DNA from: Hydrogenothermaceae bacterium
Lineage (GTDB): Bacteria; Aquificota; Aquificia; Aquificales; Hydrogenothermaceae
Reading direction: 5' to 3'
Assembly: GCA_015519975.1 (NCBI GenBank)
Contig: WIAL01000065.1
Coordinates: 1-64,000, forward strand
DNA: 64,000 bases
In this document: positions 34,642 to 43,475 of the stretch, piece after piece
How positions within the stretch are numbered: position 1 is the first letter of the stretch
Layout: the number at the start of each line of letters is the position of its first letter
The notes under the pieces: generated by a model
Told to the model about the DNA's origin: nothing
The model's database searches: none
What the model saw: only the letters and a program-made list of their open reading frames with translations
Made by a program: the position numbers and the translations under genes

Positions 34642-36194
34642 GTCAGGAGATTCCCATTTATCAGAAAATATCTACTGGAGAAAGAGGTTTAATAACTTTT
34701 ATAGTTATGACAGGAGCCTTTATGGCTGTCCTTGATACAACTATAGTTGATATTATTGTTCCTAAAATCACAGGTCCACTTCAAACAGACCTTTACGGTG
34801 TGCAGTGGGTTATAACTGCTTATATGATAGCTTCTGCTACGATGCTTATTTTATCTGAATGGCTTGACAAAAATTTTGGGCTGAAAAAGATATACATTAT
34901 AGGAGTTGCACTGTTTACTATTTCTTCTTTTGCGTGTGGAATATCCGACAGCCTTGAATCAATGGTAACTGCAAGGGTATTTCAGGGTATAGGTGAAGCA
35001 CTTATTATGGCAACTGCCCAAACAATACTTTTTGCTGTTTATCCTCCTGAAAAGAAAGGAATTGCAATGGGTATTTTTGGTCTTGGTGTAAGTTTTGCAC
35101 CTTCCCTTGGTCCTACGCTTGGAGGATACATAACAGAGTTCTTAAACTGGAGGTGGGTGTTTTTTATAAATATTCCTTTTGGGATATTAACTGTTTTACT
35201 TGCTGTGTTTTATCTTCCAGAAACATCTGTTTTTAGAGAAAAGGCGAAACTTAATTTTATATCTTTTACGTTTTTATCTATTTTTACTATAACTACATTG
35301 ATAATACTTTCAAAAGGACAGCAGCTTGGATGGTTTATGTCAGATATTATTGTTTATCTTGTAATAATTTCAGTTTTTTCACTTCTTTTTTATGTACTTT
35401 CTGAACTTATTTCAAAAGAACCATTAATTGATTTTTCAATTTTTAAAAACAGAGAGTATTTTGTCGGCATATCTGTTTTTTTTCTGCTTCTTGGATTTTC
35501 AATGTATCAGGTTTTTTATCTTCTTCCAATATATTTTGAAAAGTTAAAAGGATTATCAACCCTTGACACCGGTATTCACATTCTTGCATTTGCTATTTTC
35601 ATTGCCCTTTTTTCTCCTATAGCTGGAATTTTATCTGATAAAATTGGTGAAAAATATGTTCTTTATATAACTGCTGTTTTATATCTTGCAAGCTCACTTT
35701 TTATTCTGCCAAAACTTGATTATTTTACGCCAAGCGTACAGGCTGCCATCATGACCGTACCTCTTGGGATTTCACTTGGAATGTTCTTTGCACCTGTGAC
35801 TACTTTAGCCCTTAGAAATCTTGGGGAGAAAACATCCCTTGGCACAGGGCTACTGCATTACTCAAGATTTATTGGAGGTTCATTTGGAACTGCTATAGCA
35901 ACAAATGACCTTTATAAATACAGCTATGAACATTTTGACGGCATTAACAATATGCAAAACCATTCCTATATAGAAATGAAAATAAATGAATTTATACACA
36001 TGTTTTCCCAGATCTTTGATATAGAAAAAGCTCAAAAACTTGCTAATGCTTTAGTTTATAAAGTACAGGCTTTATACGCTCTTAACTGGTCTATGCGGGA
36101 TACTTTTTTTGTAGCCGGTTTGTTTGGACTTGTTGGAAGTTTACCAATCTTACTTCTTATTATTCAGGACTTTAGGAAAAGGTTAGATGGATAA
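34638..36194 (+). CDS. emrB: EmrB/QacA-type DHA2 drug:H+ antiporter
   Basis: 518 aa, 14 predicted helices. Motif D1 region FMAVLDTTIVDIIVPKI in helix 1, GVQWVITAYMIASATMLIL, motif A-like WLDKNFGLKKIY, motif C GLGVSFAPSLGPTLGGYI, all DHA2. Exports drugs or lipophilic compounds at the expense of the proton gradient; with the adjacent EmrA and TolC it spans both membranes. Starts by ATGA overlap with emrA and overlaps the following Cys-cluster gene by 8 nt. Confidence 0.93.
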   Translation: MSQEIPIYQKISTGERGLITFIVMTGAFMAVLDTTIVDIIVPKITGPLQTDLYGVQWVITAYMIASATMLILSEWLDKNFGLKKIYIIGVALFTISSFACGISDSLESMVTARVFQGIGEALIMATAQTILFAVYPPEKKGIAMGIFGLGVSFAPSLGPTLGGYITEFLNWRWVFFINIPFGILTVLLAVFYLPETSVFREKAKLNFISFTFLSIFTITTLIILSKGQQLGWFMSDIIVYLVIISVFSLLFYVLSELISKEPLIDFSIFKNREYFVGISVFFLLLGFSMYQVFYLLPIYFEKLKGLSTLDTGIHILAFAIFIALFSPIAGILSDKIGEKYVLYITAVLYLASSLFILPKLDYFTPSVQAAIMTVPLGISLGMFFAPVTTLALRNLGEKTSLGTGLLHYSRFIGGSFGTAIATNDLYKYSYEHFDGINNMQNHSYIEMKINEFIHMFSQIFDIEKAQKLANALVYKVQALYALNWSMRDTFFVAGLFGLVGSLPILLLIIQDFRKRLDG

Positions 36195-36837
36195 ACTACA
36201 GGATATTTTTACAGCTTTTATTTATATAGTTAACCAGCCCCAGATTTTAGAAGATATTGAAAATTATCAGAAAAATATACATGTAAAAGTTTTAAAGGCA
36301 GTCCACACCCAGAAAGGACTTGTCTGTGAAAAGGGCTGTGCTTACTGCTGTTACGGCTGGCAGGTTAAATTAACTTTTGCAGAACTTTTTCTGTTTTTAA
36401 AAGCTTTAAATAAACTTGATAATTCCCTAAAAAAGGAAATAGTACAAAAACTGGAAAAGTTTAAGGAAAGATATGATGAAAATACTCCCTGTCCTTTTTT
36501 GATAAATAATCTATGCAGTGTCTATGAAGCAAGACCTTTTGTATGTAGAACTTTTTCATCTTATGATAAAAAACTCTGCGAGAAGAAAATAACTTTTGAG
36601 TTTCCTTCTTTTATTGAAGATATAATAAAAAATATTGTAATACCTATGGAAAATAGTATTACTGAAGAATTCAAGATTTTATTCAATACAAAAACAGCCA
36701 TAACAAATATACAGTTTGATAAGGAAAAAGAAGTTTTTTATGTAAATATTTTTGATTTTGTTAAAATATACACTCTTGGAGATAAATATAGGCTTGAGCC
36801 TTTGAAACTTTATAAAAAACTTACAGGAGAACAATGA
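36187..36837 (+). CDS. YkgJ-family Cys-cluster (Zn/Fe-binding) protein
   Basis: 216 aa. Cys47, 51, 54 and 55 (CEKGCAYCC) plus Cys102, 110, 120 and 131 in PCPFLINNLCSVYEARPFVC form the YkgJ cluster, predicted to bind Zn or an Fe-S centre. Function unproven; homologues lie next to flagellar, tRNA or maturation genes. It overlaps emrB by 8 nt and mobB by 4 nt, so it belongs to the pump operon. Confidence 0.85.
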   Translation: MDKLQDIFTAFIYIVNQPQILEDIENYQKNIHVKVLKAVHTQKGLVCEKGCAYCCYGWQVKLTFAELFLFLKALNKLDNSLKKEIVQKLEKFKERYDENTPCPFLINNLCSVYEARPFVCRTFSSYDKKLCEKKITFEFPSFIEDIIKNIVIPMENSITEEFKILFNTKTAITNIQFDKEKEVFYVNIFDFVKIYTLGDKYRLEPLKLYKKLTGEQ

Positions 36838-37331
36838 AAATAATAGGAATAGTAGGTGCTCACAACAGCGGAAAAACCACATTTATTGAAAAAGTAATAA
36901 AAAAGCTTAAAGAAAAAGGCTATAAAGTTGTAGCTATAAAACACGACCCTAAAGGAAAAGCAAAAACAGATACCGAAGGAAAAGACAGCTGGAAGTTTCA
37001 GCAGGCAGGAGCTGATCAGGTTATCTTGGCTTCTCCCAATAAGATAACAACCTTTAATAAAACAGAAAAAGAGCTAACTCCCTTTGAAATAATTGAAAGG
37101 TTTGCTGATAAATCTGCAGATTTGATAATCCTTGAAGGTTTTAAATGGTATAAAGGTTTTGATAAGTTTGAAGTCATAAGAAAAGAGGAAAACAGGGATC
37201 TCCTGTTGAAAGGAAATCCTGAATTAAAAGGCGTTATAACTGATTATTATAATTTTAATCCTTCCTTTGATATAAACGATGAAACCCAGTTTATTAATTT
37301 CTTAGAAAAAAATTACCTTAAGAATCTTTAG
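36834..37331 (+). CDS. mobB: Molybdopterin-guanine dinucleotide biosynthesis protein MobB
   Basis: 165-aa P-loop GTPase: GAHNSGKTT (8-16), AIKHDPKGKAKTDTEGKDSW and ILEGFKWYKGFDKFEVIR, diagnostic of MobB. Helps deliver guanine-dinucleotide Mo cofactor with MobA, which is absent here. ATGA overlap with the YkgJ-like gene. The last 14 nt overlap the convergent orphan gene. Confidence 0.93.
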   Translation: MKIIGIVGAHNSGKTTFIEKVIKKLKEKGYKVVAIKHDPKGKAKTDTEGKDSWKFQQAGADQVILASPNKITTFNKTEKELTPFEIIERFADKSADLIILEGFKWYKGFDKFEVIRKEENRDLLLKGNPELKGVITDYYNFNPSFDINDETQFINFLEKNYLKNL

Positions 37332-38742
37332 CTGTGTTAACAATTTCTTTCACTTCTATTTTATCTTGGAGATCTTCTTTATCTTCCACATTGTTTTCAA
37401 CTAGATCAAGTCCTCTTTTAATGCTCTGAAGTATTCTATAGGCTTTAACAGCAGAATTTACAATTTCTTTAGCTTCATAAATCCATTTTGGCTCTTCAAT
37501 ATCAATTAATTCTTTCTCTATAAACATTCTTTTTCCTGGAAGATATATATCTTCTCCTTTATAGTTTATATTTTCAGTTCTTAGTATTTGATAAACAGCT
37601 TTTGCTATTGATGATGGTTTTGTCCTTTGCCATTTAAATTTTCCTGTTTCTTTGTCTTTTACCTTACGCTGCACAGGGATAGGTATAGTTGTATTTAGTT
37701 TCCCATTATTTGCTGTAATTGATGCATAAGACCATATAGATGGAATTTTATCGATTCCATAAATACCTTTTAAGTAAAGGTTCTTATAATTTACCTGTAG
37801 TTTTTTTCCGTTTAAGTGATAAGTATGTTTTTCCATATACTCATCTACTGAAGATTTTTTGGATAAAATATCTTTTCTTTTAAAAATATTAACCTGCATT
37901 GCTGCCGGAAACCATTCTTCTTCTTTTTCATATCCTATTCCAAAAATAGTAAATGCTACAGGTCTTTCTAAGTATAAATTTTCATATTCATAAACATTAC
38001 CGAACTCATCGTATATTTCTGCCTTTATACTATCTTTATCTTTTATAATCCTGCACTCTGATAAAATTTCATAATTATCAACTGGGTATTCTTCAATATA
38101 TAAAGCTGTTTTATCTTTAGGCTTTACTTTGTTTTTTGTTTCTTCTTTACTTACCGCAATAGCTTGTGCTTTTATTGTGGCAAGGTCTATATCTTTTAAG
38201 TTTTCCGGAATGTTTACAAGTTTTTTCTTTATCTCAATTTTTTCTTTTTTATAAAGTAAAATATTTCTTAAAGCCAAATCTTCATAAATCTTTAATATTT
38301 CCAAAACATATTTGTCTTTTTTTTCTCCCAATTTTAAAAATGTGTATTCCTTTTCTGTTTCTATTTTTGTTACAGGATAAAAAACAATATTATCTGTTCT
38401 GTGCTGGGTATCCTTAACAGCATTTGCAACTACAGGTACGTTGCAAAAAGAATGATGGGTCATTTTGCTAATTTTTAATCCGCTGTTTAATCCTTCATAG
38501 CTGTGTTTTGCTTCAAAAGCATAAAAATTTTCCATTAAAAGTTTTGCAAGTTTGCTTACGTATGGTAAAAAATAATATTCTTCTTGTGGATTGTATAAAA
38601 GGTTTAATTTCCAGTTTTTAACATAGTTAATAGCATCTTTTAAATTTTCAAATTTTTCATTTCCTTTAAAATCTTTAACATCTAAATTATTAAGATTTTT
38701 TTCAAGTTTTTTTAATCCGGATAGTATTTCTTGAATTTCCAT
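37318..38742 (-). CDS. Hypothetical protein (474 aa), orphan
   Basis: Not recognised. 474 aa, very Lys/Glu-rich, soluble, no signal or helix anchor. Helical N-terminus (1-50), a central region with MTHHSFCNVPVVANAVKD and repeated alternating beta-like stretches (EYPVDNYEILSECRI), a Lys-rich TTIPIPVQRKVKDKETGKF segment, and a coiled-coil C-terminus (about 420-474). The single conserved-looking Cys sits in the HHSFCN motif, which could bind a metal. ATG at 38742 has GGAG upstream. No homologous operon partner is evident; MobB is convergent and the methyltransferase gene lies upstream with its own gap. Confidence 0.7.
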   Translation of the reverse strand: MEIQEILSGLKKLEKNLNNLDVKDFKGNEKFENLKDAINYVKNWKLNLLYNPQEEYYFLPYVSKLAKLLMENFYAFEAKHSYEGLNSGLKISKMTHHSFCNVPVVANAVKDTQHRTDNIVFYPVTKIETEKEYTFLKLGEKKDKYVLEILKIYEDLALRNILLYKKEKIEIKKKLVNIPENLKDIDLATIKAQAIAVSKEETKNKVKPKDKTALYIEEYPVDNYEILSECRIIKDKDSIKAEIYDEFGNVYEYENLYLERPVAFTIFGIGYEKEEEWFPAAMQVNIFKRKDILSKKSSVDEYMEKHTYHLNGKKLQVNYKNLYLKGIYGIDKIPSIWSYASITANNGKLNTTIPIPVQRKVKDKETGKFKWQRTKPSSIAKAVYQILRTENINYKGEDIYLPGKRMFIEKELIDIEEPKWIYEAKEIVNSAVKAYRILQSIKRGLDLVENNVEDKEDLQDKIEVKEIVNTAKDS

Positions 38743-38810
38743 AAAATACTCCAATATAAAAAGTGAATGCTATAATTTGTGAAAAAATCTTTGAATTTCA
38801 ATAAGTTAGG

Positions 38811-39443
38811 TTATTTTTCTCCTCTTATAACTACAAATGATCCTTCCCCATATCCATCTTTTACTTTATCTACTGCTTTTAACTCAGTATAAAATTTAAA
38901 AATTGTCTGTTTGTATTTAAAATTATTAAAACCAACTTCTTTAAGGAGGTTTGTAATTTCCTCTGTTGAGAAGAAGTTTGCCACTTTGTAAAACGGCGAT
39001 TTATCCTTATTTTCAAGATAAAATTTTCCAACAGGCGAGTTTTTATCAATAAATCCAATTAAAACTTTTCCATTTTCTTTTAAAACTCTGTAAATTTCTT
39101 TTAATGCTTTTTTCGGATCTTCTAGAAAACATATAGTTGTAACCATAAGACAGTAATCAAAAGTTTTATTTTTAAAAGGAATGTGTTCACCTACAGCTTT
39201 GACTGCTTTTATTCCAAGGCTTTTTGCAATTTTTAACATTTGCAAGGAAGGGTCAATTCCGTACTGTACGCCAAGTGGTTTTGCAAACCTGCCTGTTCCA
39301 ACTCCAACTTCAAGACCTACCCCTTCAGAAATTAAAGAGCCTACTGCCTCAAGTTCTGACCAGTAGGCAAATTTGTTCTTTACAAACCAGTTTTCATATC
39401 TTTCAGTAAATTTTTCAAATGGAAGAACTTTCTCTTTATCCAT
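38811..39443 (-). CDS. Class I SAM-dependent methyltransferase
   Basis: 210 aa. SAM motif I LEVGVGTGRFAKPL (44-57), GIDPSLQMLKIAKS, motif II/III DYCLMVTTICFLEDPKKALKE and YRVLKENGKVLIGFID, typical of UbiE/COQ5-like small-molecule methyltransferases. Substrate unknown. Its ATG overlaps the gatB stop codon (ATGGATAA, 8 nt), so the two are cotranslated; a link to tRNA amidation is not obvious. Confidence 0.88.
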   Translation of the reverse strand: MDKEKVLPFEKFTERYENWFVKNKFAYWSELEAVGSLISEGVGLEVGVGTGRFAKPLGVQYGIDPSLQMLKIAKSLGIKAVKAVGEHIPFKNKTFDYCLMVTTICFLEDPKKALKEIYRVLKENGKVLIGFIDKNSPVGKFYLENKDKSPFYKVANFFSTEEITNLLKEVGFNNFKYKQTIFKFYTELKAVDKVKDGYGEGSFVVIRGEK

Positions 39444-40866
39444 TTAATATTTCATTTAGTATCTTGTTAACAATTTTTGGATTTGCTTTTCCTTTTGTTG
39501 CTTTCATTACCTGTCCAACAAAAAATCCTAGAAGTTTTGTGTTTCCAGATTTATATTTTTCTACTTCTGCTGGATGGCTGTTTACAATTTCTTCAACAAT
39601 TTTTCTTATTTCTCCTTCATCTGAAACCTGTTTTAATCCTTTCTCTTCTACTATCTGTTTAGGCTGTTTTCCTGTTTTGAAACTTTCGTCAAATACTTCT
39701 TTTGCTATTTTTGTTGATATTGTTCCTTCATCTATTAATGAAACAATCTGTGCTATGTACTCAGGTTTTACAGGACTTTCTGATATTGGAATTCCCTCTT
39801 CATTTAATCTACCGAGAAGCTCGTTTATTATCCAGTTTGCAACGGCTTTAGGATTTTTCTTGTAATGTTTTATAGCTTCCTCAAAGAATACAGCTCTATC
39901 TTTATCTGCAACTAAAACATCTGCATCATACTCTGTTAGATTATATTCCTCAACATATCTTTTTGCTTTATCATCAGGAAGTTCAGGAAGCGTTTTTCTT
40001 ATTTCCTCTATCAGCTCTTTTTTCAGTCTTACAGGGATAAGGTCTGGATCAGGGAAATATCTGTAATCATGGGCTTCTTCTTTTGTTCTCATAGTGTAAG
40101 TTTTTCCTGATGATGGGTCAAAAAGCCTTGTTTCCTGAATTATTTCTTCACCTTTTTTGAGCAATTTTGCCTGCCTTTCTATTTCATACTCTATTGCTTT
40201 TTGAACAAATCTAAATGAGTTTAAGTTTTTAATTTCAACTTTTGTTCCGAGTTTGTCACTTCCTTTTGGTTTTAGAGATATATTTACATCACATCTTAGC
40301 TGTCCTTTTTCCATATCAGCATTTGAAACGCCGATATATCTCATTATATTTCTTAATTTTTCAAGATAAAGCCTTGCACCTACAGCAGATGTAATATCAG
40401 GTTCTGTAACTATCTCCATTAAAGGCGTTCCGGCTCTATTTAAATCAACATAAGAAAATTTTCCCTTATGTATTGTTTTCCCTGCATCCTCTTCCATATG
40501 TAGTCTGTGTATTCTAACTCTTTCTGTTTTTCCATCAACTTTTATATCTATGTATCCATTGGTTGCAAGAGGTTTGTCATACTGTGAAATCTGATAACCT
40601 TTAGGAAGATCAGGATAAAAGTAATGCTTCCTTGCGAAAACAGAAAGCTCATGAACTTCACAGTTAAGGGCAAGGGAGGCCTTTATTGCATATTCTAAAG
40701 CCTTTTCATTTAGTACAGGTAAACTTCCAGGAAGTGCTAAACATACAGGGCATACATTTGTATTAGGTTCATTTCCAAATTCAACTGGACAACTGCAAAA
40801 ACATTTTGTATTTGTTGACATTTGAACGTGGGTTTCAAGTCCTATTACAACATCAAACTCTGACAT
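39436..40866 (-). CDS. gatB: Asp-tRNA(Asn)/Glu-tRNA(Gln) amidotransferase subunit B
   Basis: 476 aa. Kinase/transferase domain with VVIGLETHVQM, CPVCLALPGSLPVLN, the zinc Cys pair set (CFCSCP, CPVC), YFYPDLPKGYQISQYD, LHMEEDAGKTIH and VDLNRAGTPLMEIVTEPDI, then the tail YqeY-like helical domain ending KANPKIVNKILNEIL. Converts mischarged Glu-tRNA(Gln)/Asp-tRNA(Asn) with GatA and GatC, which are not adjacent. ATG at 40866 with AGAGG 7 nt upstream; the TTG two codons earlier is rejected. Confidence 0.97.
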   Translation of the reverse strand: MSEFDVVIGLETHVQMSTNTKCFCSCPVEFGNEPNTNVCPVCLALPGSLPVLNEKALEYAIKASLALNCEVHELSVFARKHYFYPDLPKGYQISQYDKPLATNGYIDIKVDGKTERVRIHRLHMEEDAGKTIHKGKFSYVDLNRAGTPLMEIVTEPDITSAVGARLYLEKLRNIMRYIGVSNADMEKGQLRCDVNISLKPKGSDKLGTKVEIKNLNSFRFVQKAIEYEIERQAKLLKKGEEIIQETRLFDPSSGKTYTMRTKEEAHDYRYFPDPDLIPVRLKKELIEEIRKTLPELPDDKAKRYVEEYNLTEYDADVLVADKDRAVFFEEAIKHYKKNPKAVANWIINELLGRLNEEGIPISESPVKPEYIAQIVSLIDEGTISTKIAKEVFDESFKTGKQPKQIVEEKGLKQVSDEGEIRKIVEEIVNSHPAEVEKYKSGNTKLLGFFVGQVMKATKGKANPKIVNKILNEILNG

Positions 40867-40937
40867 TACCAAACCTCTTTTAATTTTGTTATAAACAATT
40901 ATAAAATAAAGCCAGAATTATTTTCCATTTTAAAAAG

Positions 40938-40966
40938 TTGACATAAAAATATTTTTATATTTTAAT
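40938..40966 (+). promoter_or_regulatory. Promoter of the tolC-adaptor-RND operon
   Basis: Perfect TTGACA (40938-40943), 17-nt spacer, TTTAAT (40961-40966), one mismatch from TATAAT, 36 nt before the ATG. The leader of this gene has only a weak GGA ribosome site. Confidence 0.65.
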
Positions 40967-41001
40967 AAAAAAACAAATATCTTTTAATTTATGGATAGCT
41001 A

Positions 41002-42270
41002 ATGAGATTACTAATTACTGCTGTTTTATGCTTATTTTCATTATCTTACAGTTTAACTTTACAGGAAGCTGTAAAAATAGCTTTGAAAAATAATTTAGAC
41101 ATAAAAAATCAAGAAATAAATGAGACTATTTCTAATGAAAAAGCAAAAGAAGTAAAAAGTACAAGATTTGGAAAGCTGGATTTATTTGCAAATTATACGT
41201 ATTACGAATCAAAAAGAATAGTTACCCCTATTTCTATACCTGTAAGTATATCAAAACTAAAAGGATCAAGGGATATATTTATTCCTGGAATTAGATATAC
41301 AGTTCCTATTTTTAGAGGTTTTAAAATAAAAAGAAATATTGAAATATCAAATTTAGGAGAAAAGTTAGAAAAATTAAAAACAGATCTTACAAAAAATGAG
41401 ATAGTTTTCAATGTTCGTTCTATTTATCTTAAGATTTTGTCCTTACAGAAACAGCTAAATGCTATGAGAAACTATAAAAAAGCTTTGAATAAGCTTTATC
41501 AAGATGTATATAATGCTTATAAGCTGGGAAAAAAGCCGGAAGTTGACCTGTTAAAAGTTGAATATCAAAAAGAAAATTTAAACAGCATAGTTAAGCAGTT
41601 AGAAAATAACATAGACACACTTAAAAAGGTTTTGCAAACTCTTTTAAATACAGATGAAAAAATAGAAGTTGAAGATATAAAACTTAGAACAATAGATAAA
41701 AATTACAGTGTTAATAATCTATTAAAAACTTATTTCCCAAAACTTTATTCTTATAAACAGCTAGAGATAAGAGAAAAAATCCAGAAGAAGAAAGTATATA
41801 CAGCAAAATCTGAATATTTCCCTTATCTTTATTTATCTGGAATTTATCAAAGAAATATTGGTGGCAGTGTAAATCAGGAAGTCTGGCAAATTGCACTTAC
41901 AGGCACTTATACATTATTTGATTTTGGAAAAAGAAAGCATAGACTCTTAAAAGAAAAACTTGCCCTTTCTCAGATAAAAATCCAAGAACAAAAGCTTCTT
42001 TTAAATAAAGAAAAACAGCTAACAGATGCATTAAACCAAATAAAAACAGCAGATTTTAAAATAAAAGCTACTAAGAAACAGCTAAATTATTCAAATCAGG
42101 TAGAAAAAATTGAAAAATTAAAATATGAAGAAGGTGTGTCAAGTCTATACGATTATCTTTACGCTAAAAGTCAAAAATACATTGCTCAAAGTAAATATTA
42201 TGAGGCTCTGTATGATAAACAAAGGGCAATTTATTATTTAGACTATGTACTTGAAAAAGGATTTAAATAA
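41002..42270 (+). CDS. TolC-family outer membrane channel (second copy)
   Basis: 422 aa. Signal peptide MRLLITAVLCLFSLSYS, repeat one LTLQEAVKIALKNNLDIKNQEI, beta segment RYTVPIFRGFKIKRN, long periplasmic helices, repeat two with YTLFDFGKRKHRLLKEKLAL. Divergent from the TolC at 32241, so it is not a recent duplication. Serves the RND pump two genes downstream; 14 nt before the adaptor gene. Confidence 0.92.
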   Translation: MRLLITAVLCLFSLSYSLTLQEAVKIALKNNLDIKNQEINETISNEKAKEVKSTRFGKLDLFANYTYYESKRIVTPISIPVSISKLKGSRDIFIPGIRYTVPIFRGFKIKRNIEISNLGEKLEKLKTDLTKNEIVFNVRSIYLKILSLQKQLNAMRNYKKALNKLYQDVYNAYKLGKKPEVDLLKVEYQKENLNSIVKQLENNIDTLKKVLQTLLNTDEKIEVEDIKLRTIDKNYSVNNLLKTYFPKLYSYKQLEIREKIQKKKVYTAKSEYFPYLYLSGIYQRNIGGSVNQEVWQIALTGTYTLFDFGKRKHRLLKEKLALSQIKIQEQKLLLNKEKQLTDALNQIKTADFKIKATKKQLNYSNQVEKIEKLKYEEGVSSLYDYLYAKSQKYIAQSKYYEALYDKQRAIYYLDYVLEKGFK

Positions 42271-42284
42271 AAAGAGGTATAAAA

Positions 42285-43475
42285 ATGGGTAAATTTTTAA
42301 AGATTTTAATAGCATTGATAATTATCGCTTTGCTGGTAATTGGCGGAATCAAACTTTTAAAAACAAGGAAAGCCCAGCTTGCAAATCTTCCAGCACCTGA
42401 AGAACCTGTCTATGTTGTAAAAGGGGCTTTTGTTAAAAAAGGTGTCGTTTTAGAAAAATCTAAATACTTGGGAAAAATTGTTCCTGAAAATGAGGTAACA
42501 GTTTCAACAAAATTTGCTGGAAATATTGAAAAAGTTTATGTAAATGAAGGGGATAAAGTTAAAAAAGGACAGTTAATCGCAAAACTTGACGATAATCCTA
42601 TCCAGCTTGCAATTCAGAACCTCAAAATAAATAAAGAAGCTCTTCAAAACCAGTTAAAAGGTCTTGAAGCCCAGCTTGATGCAGCTAAATCAAATTATGA
42701 GTTTGCAAAAACAAATTTTGAAAGAGATAAGAAATTGTACGAAGGGAAAGCAATTTCTGAAATTCAGTATTTAAGATCAAAAACTCAGCTTGATACAGCA
42801 AAAGCTAAAATAGAAAGTATAAAAGCAAATATAGAAGCTCTAAAAAATAAAATTTCTTCTATAGATAAGCAAATTGAGATTAAAAAAGATGATCTGAAAT
42901 ATCTTGATATTTATAGTAATGTAGATGGAGTAGTTGAAAAAGTTTTCTTAAGAGAAGGAAACTTAGCACTTCCTGGAAAGCCAATTTTAAAACTCCAGTC
43001 TTCTAAATATAAAATTTTAATTAGCTTCCCAAAAGAGTATTTAGGGCTAATAAAAGTAGGGACGCTCGCCACAGTTGATTTTCATGGGATAGTAAAAAGA
43101 TTAAGAATAGATAACATCTACCCATCCGCAGATAGAAATTCTCTCGCAATGGCGGAAATCTATATGAATAAACTTCCATCAAACACACCTTCAAATTCTT
43201 TTGTAAATGTAACTTTAATTACTAAAAAAGTGGAAGGCTTAACTGTTCCTAAACTTGCAGTCCTGCAACTGACAAATGGAGCATTTGTTTTAACGAATAA
43301 AGAAGGGAAATTTGTAAAAGTTCCTGTAAAAGTTTTGGCTTCTGATGAGAAAAAGGCAGTAATAACAGGAAATATTCAGGAAGGAACACCTGTAGCAATT
43401 GCAATGGAGAATAAATTAAGACTTCTGGCTATGGGTAAAAAAGGAAAAATAATTGTAGCAGGTGAAAATAAATGA
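42285..43475 (+). CDS. RND periplasmic adaptor (AcrA/MexA-type)
   Basis: 396 aa. N-terminal helix (6-25), lipoyl halves TKFAGNIEKVYVNEGDKV and NVDGVVEKVFLREGNLALPG around a helical hairpin (about 95-200) of Ala/Lys/Glu heptads, then a beta-barrel and a membrane-proximal domain (KKVEGLTVPKLAVLQL...EGTPVAIAMENKL), the four-domain RND adaptor order. No lipobox; the helix anchors it. GAGG site upstream; ATGA overlap with the pump gene. Confidence 0.92.
   Translation: MGKFLKILIALIIIALLVIGGIKLLKTRKAQLANLPAPEEPVYVVKGAFVKKGVVLEKSKYLGKIVPENEVTVSTKFAGNIEKVYVNEGDKVKKGQLIAKLDDNPIQLAIQNLKINKEALQNQLKGLEAQLDAAKSNYEFAKTNFERDKKLYEGKAISEIQYLRSKTQLDTAKAKIESIKANIEALKNKISSIDKQIEIKKDDLKYLDIYSNVDGVVEKVFLREGNLALPGKPILKLQSSKYKILISFPKEYLGLIKVGTLATVDFHGIVKRLRIDNIYPSADRNSLAMAEIYMNKLPSNTPSNSFVNVTLITKKVEGLTVPKLAVLQLTNGAFVLTNKEGKFVKVPVKVLASDEKKAVITGNIQEGTPVAIAMENKLRLLAMGKKGKIIVAGENK

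Noticed and set aside
39419-39865. 148-aa plus-strand frame opposite gatB
   Set aside because: Antisense to a well-conserved gatB; Phe/Ser-rich shadow without a ribosome site.
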